Shown here piece after piece: positions 58,301-64,000 of a stretch of DNA of 64,000 nucleotides. The translations under genes and the position numbers were made by a program. The notes under the pieces were generated by a model that did no database searches, was not told the DNA's origin, and was given only the letters and a program-made list of their open reading frames with translations. Origin of the DNA: Microbacterium nanhaiense (GTDB taxonomy: Bacteria > Actinomycetota > Actinomycetes > Actinomycetales > Microbacteriaceae); the NCBI RefSeq assembly GCF_014646015.1, contig NZ_BMMQ01000004.1, forward strand, positions 1 through 64,000. Direction: 5' to 3'. How positions within the stretch are numbered: the first letter of the stretch is position 1; every line of letters begins with the position of its first letter.

Positions 58301-58937
58301 CGAAGGTGAGGTCGGGCGACCCAAACGCGCCATCCAACGCGACCGTGCCCGCGGGCGACCCGTCAGTGAGATCGATCCGGTATGCGACATCGGTGCCCTG
58401 CTGAACGATGTAGTAGAAGCCGTCGTCACCGACTGCCCCAGCTTGGAAGTTCGTCGAGCCCGACGGCCCGGCGTAGGTCGCGTTCCCCACGCGGGAGACC
58501 GCCCCTTCCTGACCGATTCTGATGACGGATCCACCCGGGATCTCTGTGTTCCCCGTCGTCGCGATGCCATAGATATAGTTGCTCGACGGGTCGAACCCGA
58601 TCGCGTTGTAGGTGAGGTCCTGCGCAACGCCCTCGGGTGAGAACGAGAAGGAGCCGTCCGGGTTCGTCAACGAACGATAGAGCTGTGTCGTCACCGTCTG
58701 GGAAACGTACACGGTGGGATTGGTCGGATCGAATGGGTCTCCCGCAGCCGCATTCGCGGCGGTCGGCACGGTCACGGCGCCGGCGAAGCCGAGCATCCCT
58801 GTGACGAGCGTTGTCGCGGCGATGGTCGCGACGCTCCTCCGTACGGGCTTGGCCCTGTCAGAGCGGGTCGAGAACAGTGTTCTCGTCCCCGCAGCGTGTC
58901 GGCGGCTGAGCGGCCGCCAACGATGACGTGATGACAT
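52320..58937 (-). CDS. giant wall-anchored surface protein 2 (DUF6923, GEVED, DUF11-like repeats)
   Basis: 2,205 residues from ATG at 58937 (a GTG one codon earlier is possible; AAAGGGG upstream). Long signal peptide (SVATIAATTLVTGMLGFAGA). Residues about 65-300: beta-propeller-like DUF6923 domain (VYVSQTVTTQLYRSLTNPDG). A DUF11 domain follows, then two GEVED-type domains (FGDAPESYGT...GEVEDYSVLF and GEVEDYTVSV) around a CshA-like segment. Next are eight repeats of 100-130 residues (…DSKSVNPE…GQELTYT…RVDDLTHVLDDADV), then eleven STPAEP hexapeptides, the LNPTGGD sorting signal, a membrane helix and RRRTPAGRGEERI. Likely an adhesin or fibre. Only about two GGATCC sites, unlike surface protein 1. 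Confidence 0.9.
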   Translation of the reverse strand: MSSRHRWRPLSRRHAAGTRTLFSTRSDRAKPVRRSVATIAATTLVTGMLGFAGAVTVPTAANAAAGDPFDPTNPTVYVSQTVTTQLYRSLTNPDGSFSFSPEGVAQDLTYNAIGFDPSSNYIYGIATTGNTEIPGGSVIRIGQEGAVSRVGNATYAGPSGSTNFQAGAVGDDGFYYIVQQGTDVAYRIDLTDGSPAGTVALDGAFGSPDLTFADGFAWSLTADGALMRLDMSTGELTTLDQVVIDASGAGFGAAWTFGNGNLGFSDNATGAVYQLSVTDGGSAQPTVALVSVSSGPASTTNDGTAVPGLPVDLAVEKTTAATHLLDGRVEYSISVRNLSDTASSGWSVADTLPEGLVDPAVIEELTNSYDSATRTLTVTGGRLEAGASVTFTVVALSELADETCVVNTATVIGNERDDNEANDTSEAETCAVIPPMDFGDAPESYGTLATDDGARHIVPDYDAATLTAPVMLGESIDAEDDGQPSVAADGDGVDEDGVVFNPALGYQSNVIRTGVDPNSLSGIENALEVTASADGFVSVWVDWNQDDDFGDEGERVVSAQAVTAGTNAVTFAQMENPAGLESYVRVRYSTDAAAIATPTGPAPDGEVEDYSVLFERILAPTSCVVSDAEYYAFTFDDPTERTGDGGQGTTALFSDVSVIGGQPVDMLVEVLDGDTHSIRRGQGGIFGTDDANWQISRDATLRYSFFAAGTDEPIDVNAAFVVSDMDTGEIATFASADLASYAVTAGSAVRISETSAGEVQFEGNGNWNGDPESRFQFVLEGINTFESRWQGGSNSGFGFDGDGDFAIQPSCFDFGDAPESYGTTLENDGARHLLTPGLTLGERIDFDPDGQPSDDALGDDENRAADEDGVADEIVVTTGGQSVVTVSATNATGAAATLAGWVDLDGNGTFDEGELVTVEVPANSGTASYELTFPAATTADDTFARFRLFAGDVTTFAPTGEASGGEVEDYTVSVLDRDIAIDKESDFTEDSRPGDTITYTVTATNTGTDAYTEDEPAVVFDDLSGVLDDAVYNDDAEAVASDESEVPAPAFLEPSHLSWAGALAGGESVTITYTVTLGNDGDHTVRNVAWHSEEPPGEEPPTTPECEPGDEDCITVTDLLPELAVEKSADFTELPRVGDTVTYTVTATNIGPGIYTDEAPAVVLDDMSDVLDDGEFVDGSITTSLGEGATLEDGRLSWSGALGVDETVTITYQVTYTAAGDAFLSNVAWQPSDPENPGDAPVCDPRDADGRDPVTGEPCGFIQIPGGQYNVTKDVNPEDGSTVVAGQELTYTITFNSTGTAPADIESWTDDLSSVLDDAEIVTAPTSSNPDVLTVSEIEDGQFSVSGKSVPQGESFTVTYTVRVLPDGERGDNTLGNVVFPENTPPGEDDVCEDDDPLCTVNYVPEIIDSKSVNPEDGSAVQPGAELTYTLEFENIGTGVGSVDRVDDLTHVLDDADVTVAPVASNEALAVSEIEDNRFSITGDLEAGQTVTVTYTVTVKSVDDLGDTRLGNFLLNPDEVPPAELEECVPGEIEDATCNSISRIIDSKSVNPESGSVVEPGQALTYTLSFENTGTGSGDVDRVDDLTHVLDDADVTVQPTASDDALTVSEIEDGRFSITGELAPGESAMVTYTVTVKAATDMGDTILGNFLLDPDEDTPEDPTVCEPGDEDCTINTVPRLIDSKSVDPETGTEVEPGQELTYTLSFENTGSALVAVDRVDDLTHVLDDADVTVAPAASDEALAVSEIADGRFSITGELEPGQVVTVTYTVTVKAADELGDAQLANFLLDSGEEPPTDPSECVEGSEDCTYNPVPRIHDSKTVDPSSNTSVRAGQELRYTLTFTNDGTAPGAVNRVDDLTHVLDDADVTLAPSASDDALTVSEIENNRFAITGTLEPGQTVTVSYTVTVKAAEQLGDTMLANFLLDPSEQPPAEPVCTDGEDCTFNPVSDVTVVKTADPESGEAVKEGQELTYKLTFANSGEGAESIDYTDHMAGVLDDAELIEAPIASDDALAVSDVVDGAFSVSGELATGQTVTVTYTVKVREWAEQGDRALGNFVTVSGQEPPAVCQDDSALCTEHPAEEPATPAEPSTPAEPSTPAEPSTPAEPSTPAEPSTPAEPSTPAEPSTPAEPSTPAEPSTPAEPSTPAEPSAPASPPAPADPPLNPTGGDIGSVVALGALGLLILGGGAILITRRRTPAGRGEERI
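52498..52690 (-). repeat. 18-bp repeat encoding STPAEP
   Basis: About eleven copies of an 18-bp unit (GTCGACGGCTCCGCTGGG type on the plus strand) encode the stalk of surface protein 2 before the LNPTGGD signal. Units differ by third-position changes, so the array is older than a recent slippage event. Confidence 0.9.
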
Positions 58938-58986
58938 CACGGTCCCCTTTAGTTCGAACGTATTGCCGCCGTGCGCGGCGCGCGAA

Positions 58987-59008
58987 GGTATATCGGTCTT
59001 TCGATACC
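58987..59008. promoter_or_regulatory. inverted repeat in the divergent surface protein 2 / LuxR region
   Basis: GGTAT (58987-58991) and ATACC (59004-59008), with CG near both arms, lie 50 nt upstream of the surface protein 2 start. The 308-bp divergent region 58938-59245 otherwise shows no supportable gene. Candidate regulator site only. Confidence 0.35.
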
Positions 59009-59245
59009 CTTTCCATAGCTAGTGGACAGGTCCGGTCGGGTGTGACGCAATGAACTATTTCACCCATGGAAATCACCCCCCTTGCGTGGCCTACCAGCCG
59101 AAGCCACGGCAGGATGGGCCTGTCAGCCGGCGTGCTTTGGCCCGGAATGCCGGTACTGGCGGGAAGGGCTATGCTCCTCCCGCAGACACCGAGTATTGTG
59201 GAGGATGGAGAGCATGACGATGGCGACTGCTTGTGAGGAGCGGCT

Positions 59246-61798
59246 GTGACGTCACCTAGCGCGGACGCGACGGCTCGTCTCCGGCACGCCCGCCCGCCCC
59301 GTCGCGCTTATCGTCATGTTGCCCGAGCACACCTGGCCCGCATGCTCGACGAAGCCGCAGACGCTCCGGTGCGCCTCGTGTGCGCACCAGGCGGCTACGG
59401 TAAGACCGAGCTCGTCGCCGAATGGGCCCGCACAACGGATGAGGCCACGGTGTGGACCATCGCGCTCACGGAGGACTCCGCGGCCTTTTGGCGTACGTTC
59501 GAGCAGGAGATGCGCGCGACGCACCCCGACGTTCCTCCGGTCGCCGGCGTGCCGGTTAACGACCTACGCGTCGCCAGCTGGCTCGATACAGTGCTGCATT
59601 CCCACGGTCCGCTCACCGTGGTCGTCGACCGGTTCGACGACCTCGATGCAGACACAGCGCAGATTCTTCTCGCGCGCGTCGCGCAGGATTCGAGATTGCG
59701 CCTCGTGGTGACGACCCGTTCCCCCATCTCGAACCCCCTGGCGCGCCCGGGCCTTGTCGTGCCCGTCGTCAATCACAACGACCTCTCGTTCGACGCCTCT
59801 GAGGCGGTAGAACTCGCTTCCCTACTCGGGGTAGACCTCGACGAGGCAGCCGTCGAATCGCTGCATCGCACGACGAACGGATGGCCGCGCGCGACGCGAC
59901 TCGTGCTCGAGAAGGCCGCACGCGTCGGCGTGCATGAGTGGAACGACCTTTACGAGAGCATCGCGGATGTGCAGCACGCGCTCGTTGGTGATCTGTCCGA
60001 GCGGGAGGAATTCGGGTACCTTCTCGCTGCAGCTGTCCCAGAAACTTTCGTTTCCGCGCAAGCAAATGCGCTCAGAGTCGCACCAGCCGACAGCGGCATT
60101 CTCGACGACGCGGAACGGCGAGGACTCGGATGGTGGAGCCAGAACGGCGGAGAGCGCTCATTCACGTTCCAGCCGCTGATCCGACAACGCCTGCTGGCGC
60201 AGTTCGGCGCCTCGCGGCAGCGTCGTGCCGAGGCCGCCCTCGCCGAGTGGTATCTCGAACACGGCCATTTCCACGAGGCGTTCACGACGGCGATCGGCGC
60301 ACAGCGCTGGGATCTCCTGCGTGAGATCACGAATAGGGATTTCAACGAAGTCGCCGCCGCGATCAGCGCCGATCCTGCCTGTCTGCGGGCTGTTCCTCGT
60401 TCGACGCTCAAAAGCGAACCGCTCATCGGCCTGCTGGCGGCCCTTGCGGACTACATCCAGGGCCACACGGCGAGCGCTGTGAGCAAGCTCGGCGCGGCGA
60501 TCGCGACGGTCGAACGAGATCGCCTACTGCGCCGCGGAACCACCTCGCCGGATCATGTGTGGACGCAGGGAATCATCACGATCGGCCTTCGCCTCGCCGG
60601 ACGGTACGAGATGGTCCCCGCGGCCCTGCGACGCTTCAGGCACCTGTTCGAATCGGTTTCGTCCACGACGCCGGAACTCGACCACACGGAGGACCTCTTC
60701 CTCACGGAGACGGCAGTCACCGAGCTATACCTAGGTCAGACAGGGGCGGCGTACGAGACACTGCGCAGGCGCCCGCTGCGCGCGCCCCGCACGAGGAGCC
60801 ACCACTTCTACGGAGACGCGCTCGAGATCCAACTGCTCGCATCGCAGGGATACGTCGATCAGGCGCGCGAGGCGCTCCGCGAGTTCAGAGCACAAGCACT
60901 TCCCCTCCCCTTCCTCGAGAGCTTCTACGCGATCCCGCTGCATCTCGCCGAGGCGCAGCTGTTCCTCGAGGAGCATGAGCCCGATCGCGTCGCGGATGCG
61001 CTTGCCCCAACGGAGAAGCACTGGAGATCGACAGAGAACTGGCCGCTGCTGCTGCTCATGCACGTGGATGGCGTGTGGCATCGCGACGACGCTCTCGCAG
61101 CACTTCAAACGTTCGCCATCCGTCACCGCGAACAGCGGCATCGCTCCGGCGCCAGCGCGCACCTGTCGGGACGGCTCACGGCGAAGAAGGCCGAGCTGCT
61201 GCTCGGCGCCGGCCGGATCGGCGACGCGCAGAAGCTCCTCTCGTCGCGGAGGAACTCGCCGACGCTCGCCGCCGCGCGGACACGACTGCTGATCCTTCAG
61301 GAGCAGTTCTCCCAGGCGCTACAGACGGCGGACGATGCGCTCATCGCAGCCGAGCTCGCGCCGCGCGAACAGCTCGACCTGCATCTCGCAGCAGCGACAG
61401 CAACGACGAAGCTCAGCAACCAACCGAGCGCGGCGCGGCACCGTCAGCACGCGACCGCCCTCGCGATGCGCACAGGGTTGAGAGCACCCTTCGCAATGAT
61501 GTCGGCCGAGGACCGTGCGGCGCTACTCGATGATCCGGATACGCCGCCAGCGCTGATCAGTGAGATCGCGGATCTTCCAGTCCTGTTCCGCTGGACCTCC
61601 GCACATCCGCGCTTGACGCAGAAGGAGCTCGTCGTCCTCCACGACCTCAATCGGGGGTTCACACTCGCCGAGACGGCCGAGAACAACTCAGTCTCGGTGA
61701 ACACCGTGAAGAGCCAGCGCCGTTCGCTCTACAAGAAGCTCGATGCGGGATCCGCCGAAGAGGTTCTCGAGAAGGCGCGACACTTCGGCCTGATCTGA
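59246..61798 (+). CDS. MalT/LAL-type LuxR regulator divergent from surface protein 2
   Basis: 850 residues from GTG with GAGGAG 6 nt upstream. STAND ATPase N-terminus: Walker A VCAPGGYGKTELVAEWART, Walker B-like LTVVVDRFDDLD, then LRLVVTTRS and the MalT-like segment DLSFDASEAVELASLLGVDL. TPR-like helices fill residues about 330-760. The C-terminal helix-turn-helix is LTQKELVVLHDLNRGFTLAE, TAENNSVSVNTVKSQRRSLY. Divergent from the giant surface gene, which is its probable target. It has about one GGATCC site. Confidence 0.9.
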   Translation: MTSPSADATARLRHARPPRRAYRHVARAHLARMLDEAADAPVRLVCAPGGYGKTELVAEWARTTDEATVWTIALTEDSAAFWRTFEQEMRATHPDVPPVAGVPVNDLRVASWLDTVLHSHGPLTVVVDRFDDLDADTAQILLARVAQDSRLRLVVTTRSPISNPLARPGLVVPVVNHNDLSFDASEAVELASLLGVDLDEAAVESLHRTTNGWPRATRLVLEKAARVGVHEWNDLYESIADVQHALVGDLSEREEFGYLLAAAVPETFVSAQANALRVAPADSGILDDAERRGLGWWSQNGGERSFTFQPLIRQRLLAQFGASRQRRAEAALAEWYLEHGHFHEAFTTAIGAQRWDLLREITNRDFNEVAAAISADPACLRAVPRSTLKSEPLIGLLAALADYIQGHTASAVSKLGAAIATVERDRLLRRGTTSPDHVWTQGIITIGLRLAGRYEMVPAALRRFRHLFESVSSTTPELDHTEDLFLTETAVTELYLGQTGAAYETLRRRPLRAPRTRSHHFYGDALEIQLLASQGYVDQAREALREFRAQALPLPFLESFYAIPLHLAEAQLFLEEHEPDRVADALAPTEKHWRSTENWPLLLLMHVDGVWHRDDALAALQTFAIRHREQRHRSGASAHLSGRLTAKKAELLLGAGRIGDAQKLLSSRRNSPTLAAARTRLLILQEQFSQALQTADDALIAAELAPREQLDLHLAAATATTKLSNQPSAARHRQHATALAMRTGLRAPFAMMSAEDRAALLDDPDTPPALISEIADLPVLFRWTSAHPRLTQKELVVLHDLNRGFTLAETAENNSVSVNTVKSQRRSLYKKLDAGSAEEVLEKARHFGLI

Positions 61799-61849
61799 CG
61801 GCACCGCTTCTGCCCCGACCAAACGAATGGAAGGCCCCGCGCCCGACCT

Positions 61850-63058
61850 ATGAAGCGCATCCTGATCCTCGCCCTCGCCCAGGCCTTGGTGCTCGCGTCG
61901 CTCACCGCGCCCGCCGTCGTCGGGCTGTCGATCGATGTGCGGCGGCTCCTCCCGAACGGCGACGAGGCCGGAACTCTCGCGGCGATCATCTCCGCCGGAT
62001 CCATCGCCGCGCTTGTCGCCAACCCCCTCTTCGGTTGGCTAGCCGACGCCACGAGGCGGCGCCGGACGCTTCTCGTCGCGGGCGCGGCCGGTGGATTTGC
62101 TGGCTGTACCGCACTCCTCTGGGCTCCCTGCATCGGTATGCTCACGGTTGCCTGGATCTCCGCGCAAGTGGGTTACAACATGTGCTTCGGCGCAATCAAC
62201 GGCCTTGTCTCGGCGCAACTCGCACCCGCCGACCGAACCCGTGCGGCCGGTGTACTCTCCGCCGTCACTGTGCTCGGCGCGCTGCCCGGACTCGCGGCCG
62301 CCGCTGTCTTCGCCAACCACCGCTCTCTGATGGTACTCGCCGTACCAGCAGCAGCGCTCGTCGCGATCCCCCTTATCGCGTCGCGCCTCCCCGGCGAGAG
62401 CGCATCGGCGACGCGCCGCAGTCGGTTGCACGTGCCGATTCGCACCATCGCGACATCCGCGTTCGGGCTCGCCGTCGCTGCACGGTTCGTCATCGCCCTC
62501 GAACTCGCGGCCGGCCTGATCTTCGCGCTCTATCTCTTCACGGACCGGTGGCATCTGGGCACGTCCGCAGCGGTTCGGCTGGTCTCCATCGCAACGCTGC
62601 TCGGTGCTGTCGGGATCGTCGGCGGCTCCTGCGCCATCTCGCTCACCCGCCTCCGCGTGATCGCCCCGCGCGTGCTGCTCGGAATCGGGCTCGGCGCACT
62701 GGCACTCGGCACCGCCGCGCGGGGCCTCGCCCCGACGCCCACCGTGTTCCTCGTCGCCACGTTCATCGCGGGCTGTGCGATCGGCACAGGGTTCACCGCC
62801 TCGCGATCGCTCGCGCAAAGCGCTTTGCCAGCTGCGGATTCCGGCCTCGGACTCGGCGTACTCAACGCCGCGAACACGCTGGCCCCGGCCATCGCCCCCC
62901 TTCTCGCCGGCGCGCTCGTTATGCCCGGAATCATCCCCTGGCAGACCGACGGCTATGGCGCGATGTACCTCCTCCTCACGATCCCGATCGCGCTCTGCGC
63001 GGCCGCGATCCCCATTTCCCGTCCCCGGAGAAGCCGATCGCTCGTCTCAGCTATATAG
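61850..63058 (+). CDS. MFS transporter
   Basis: 402 residues, twelve membrane helices. The loop between helices 2 and 3 is NPLFGWLADATRRRRTLLVA, a variant of the MFS motif A (G-x-L-a-D-r-x-G-r-r). No substrate-specific signature. Its stop codon lies inside the TetR operator at 63051-63086 and the TetR gene follows 37 nt later. It is downstream of the LuxR gene with a 51-nt gap and may belong to either unit. Confidence 0.88.
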   Translation: MKRILILALAQALVLASLTAPAVVGLSIDVRRLLPNGDEAGTLAAIISAGSIAALVANPLFGWLADATRRRRTLLVAGAAGGFAGCTALLWAPCIGMLTVAWISAQVGYNMCFGAINGLVSAQLAPADRTRAAGVLSAVTVLGALPGLAAAAVFANHRSLMVLAVPAAALVAIPLIASRLPGESASATRRSRLHVPIRTIATSAFGLAVAARFVIALELAAGLIFALYLFTDRWHLGTSAAVRLVSIATLLGAVGIVGGSCAISLTRLRVIAPRVLLGIGLGALALGTAARGLAPTPTVFLVATFIAGCAIGTGFTASRSLAQSALPAADSGLGLGVLNAANTLAPAIAPLLAGALVMPGIIPWQTDGYGAMYLLLTIPIALCAAAIPISRPRRSRSLVSAI

Positions 63059-63086
63059 TTTGCACGCAGGTGTGCAAACTATATAG
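63051..63086. promoter_or_regulatory. TetR operator, perfect 15-bp inverted repeat
   Basis: CTATATAGTTTGCAC (63051-63065), six-base centre GCAGGT, and the exact complement (63072-63086). It overlaps the MFS stop codon and ends 9 nt before the TetR ATG. Its AT content is unlike the surroundings, and the -10 region of the TetR promoter is probably within it. Confidence 0.8.
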
Positions 63087-63095
63087 ACTCTCCTC

Positions 63096-63716
63096 ATGAC
63101 CACATCGACGCGGCGACGCGATGCGGTCGCCAACCGGCAGGCGATCCTCGACGCGGCCGCCGAACTCCTCCGACAGGATCCGCAGGCCTCGATCGACGCG
63201 ATCGCCACGTCCGCGGGGCTCACCCGCCGCGCCGTGTACGGCCACTTTCGGTCGCGCGAGGCGCTCCTCGCGGAGCTCCTCGAGCGCGGGGCTGCCGAGA
63301 TCTCGCGCGCGGTCGAGGGGATCCGCCACGACGACCCCGCCACGCGGATTGCCATGCTCGCCACCGCGATCTGGCAGTCCATCGCCGATATCAAGCTCGT
63401 CGTGCAAATGCTCGTGCACGGGCCGCTCGAGAAGCTCGTCGGGGAGGCGATCGCGCCCGTGCGCCGCGCGCTCCTCGAGGCGGTCGAGAGCGGCGCCGCG
63501 CGCGGATCCTTCCGGCGGGATCAGGATCCCGCCCTCACCTCCCTGCTCATCGAGCGCACCGCGCTCGGCATGCTCGACGTGGCCGTCGCCCGCGGACTCG
63601 ACGACGACGCGCAGCGCATGCTCGCCGTCAGCGCACTCGGCATCGCGGGTCTCGACTGGCGCGCCTCGCGAGACGTCGTCGACGCCCTCGGCTCCCCCAC
63701 GGGAGGAGTCGCGTGA
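63096..63716 (+). CDS. TetR/AcrR family regulator
   Basis: 206 residues. Helix-turn-helix at residues about 10-55: RQAILDAAAELLRQDPQASI, DAIATSAGLTRRAVYGHFRS. Placed directly behind a palindromic operator, so it is likely autoregulated. GTGA overlap with the downstream ABC-like gene makes that gene its first target. In actinobacteria this trio (TetR, ABC-like, YhgE/Pip membrane protein) is common. Confidence 0.92.
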   Translation: MTTSTRRRDAVANRQAILDAAAELLRQDPQASIDAIATSAGLTRRAVYGHFRSREALLAELLERGAAEISRAVEGIRHDDPATRIAMLATAIWQSIADIKLVVQMLVHGPLEKLVGEAIAPVRRALLEAVESGAARGSFRRDQDPALTSLLIERTALGMLDVAVARGLDDDAQRMLAVSALGIAGLDWRASRDVVDALGSPTGGVA

Positions 63717-64000
63717 CCACCGAGAAGCTCCCGACCGTCCCCACGCTCGCCGCCCGCGGCATCACCGTCGGGCCCCTTTCGGCCACCGACGTCGAGGCGA
63801 GGGCGGGCGAGGTGACGCTCGTCGCCGTCGAGGGCGGGCAACGCGCCGACTTCCTCGCGCTCATGCTCGCGGGGCGCATGACTCCGAAGGCCGGCGTCGT
63901 CGAGCTCGACGGGCGCGAGGATCCGAAGGGCCTGCGCAAGCGGGTCGCGATCGTCGACGCCCCCGACACGAGCGCACCGGCCGATTCGCTCCCGCTCGCG
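63713..64000 (+). CDS. ABC-ATPase-like protein lacking Walker A, 3' end outside window
   Basis: 96 residues visible, from GTG with GGAGGAG 5 nt upstream and overlapping the TetR stop. The fold start is ABC-like: VTLVAVEGGQRADFLALMLA, GRMTPKAGVVELDGRED. The position of the P-loop reads EGGQRADF instead of GxxGxGKS/T, so ATP binding in the usual way is not expected. Truncated by the window edge. Genes of this type precede YhgE/Pip membrane-protein genes. Confidence 0.7.
   Translation, partial: MTTEKLPTVPTLAARGITVGPLSATDVEARAGEVTLVAVEGGQRADFLALMLAGRMTPKAGVVELDGREDPKGLRKRVAIVDAPDTSAPADSLPLA

Noticed and set aside
59066..59236. 56-codon ORF upstream of the second LuxR gene
   Set aside because: No ribosome site and no membrane or motif feature; overlaps the ribosome site of the LuxR gene. 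Could be a leader peptide but unsupported.

Overview
The window is high-GC actinobacterial DNA, most probably from Microbacteriaceae (Microbacterium or a close relative). This rests on codon usage, the actinobacterial type of the purC/purS/purQ genes, class-typical surface proteins, ROK regulators and MalT-like LuxR regulators. I recognise no tRNA, rRNA, CRISPR array or replication origin. Most junctions inside operons are 4-nt ATGA or GTGA overlaps.

Layout. 1-1528: start of a secreted Pro-Thr repeat protein (cut by the window edge) divergent from a TetR regulator, with a palindromic operator between them. 1574-5380: the 3' stub of acetyl-CoA synthetase, then a large serine recombinase, a small membrane ORF and a complete ISL3-family IS without target duplication; this is a mobile scar and the 5' part of acs is absent. 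5535-9056: DUF6020-like membrane protein, GtrA flippase and GT2 glycosyltransferase, a cell-envelope glycosylation set. 9238-13396: TM2-Ltp protein, NarL-type two-component system and a DUF4352-like protein. 13458-21988: purine genes (purC, purS, purQ) interspersed with a BCCT transporter, uracil permease, ZapE-like ATPase, a PLDc_N protein and a 2-hydroxyacid dehydrogenase. 22104-31898: a tightly coupled seven-gene operon (oligopeptide-type ABC transporter, M81 metallopeptidase, CutC, ROK kinase) with a divergent ROK repressor. 31947-34295: purine permease and an SDR. 34366-41327: an MmsAB/ChvE-type sugar ABC operon facing a second, orphan MmsA-like ATPase and a ROK repressor. 41418-43819: frameshifted aquaporin, apt and two small unknown genes.

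43914-61798 is the most striking region. Two giant wall-anchored surface proteins (about 1,840 and 2,205 residues) lie tail to tail. Each has a large MalT/LAL-like LuxR regulator immediately upstream of its 5' end. Both proteins end in the same unusual sorting motif (L-x-P-T-G-G-D). The second pair lacks the GGATCC hexamer that is dense elsewhere, which suggests separate acquisition. 61850-64000: MFS transporter, TetR regulator with a perfect 15-bp inverted-repeat operator, and the start of a P-loop-less ABC-ATPase-like gene.

Non-coding structure is rich. There are two different tandem families of long palindromes (4 units with a 91-92-bp period at 19064-19402; 5 units with an exact 63-bp period at 42243-42512), further long hairpins at 22010-22072 and 20927-21005, and an intercistronic 22-bp perfect hairpin after the sugar-binding gene. 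GGATCC appears strongly over-represented in host-like genes but absent from the mobile scar. Two genes (aquaporin and first giant surface protein) carry the same kind of lesion, one base missing in a C4 run, so a sequencing or assembly cause should be excluded first.
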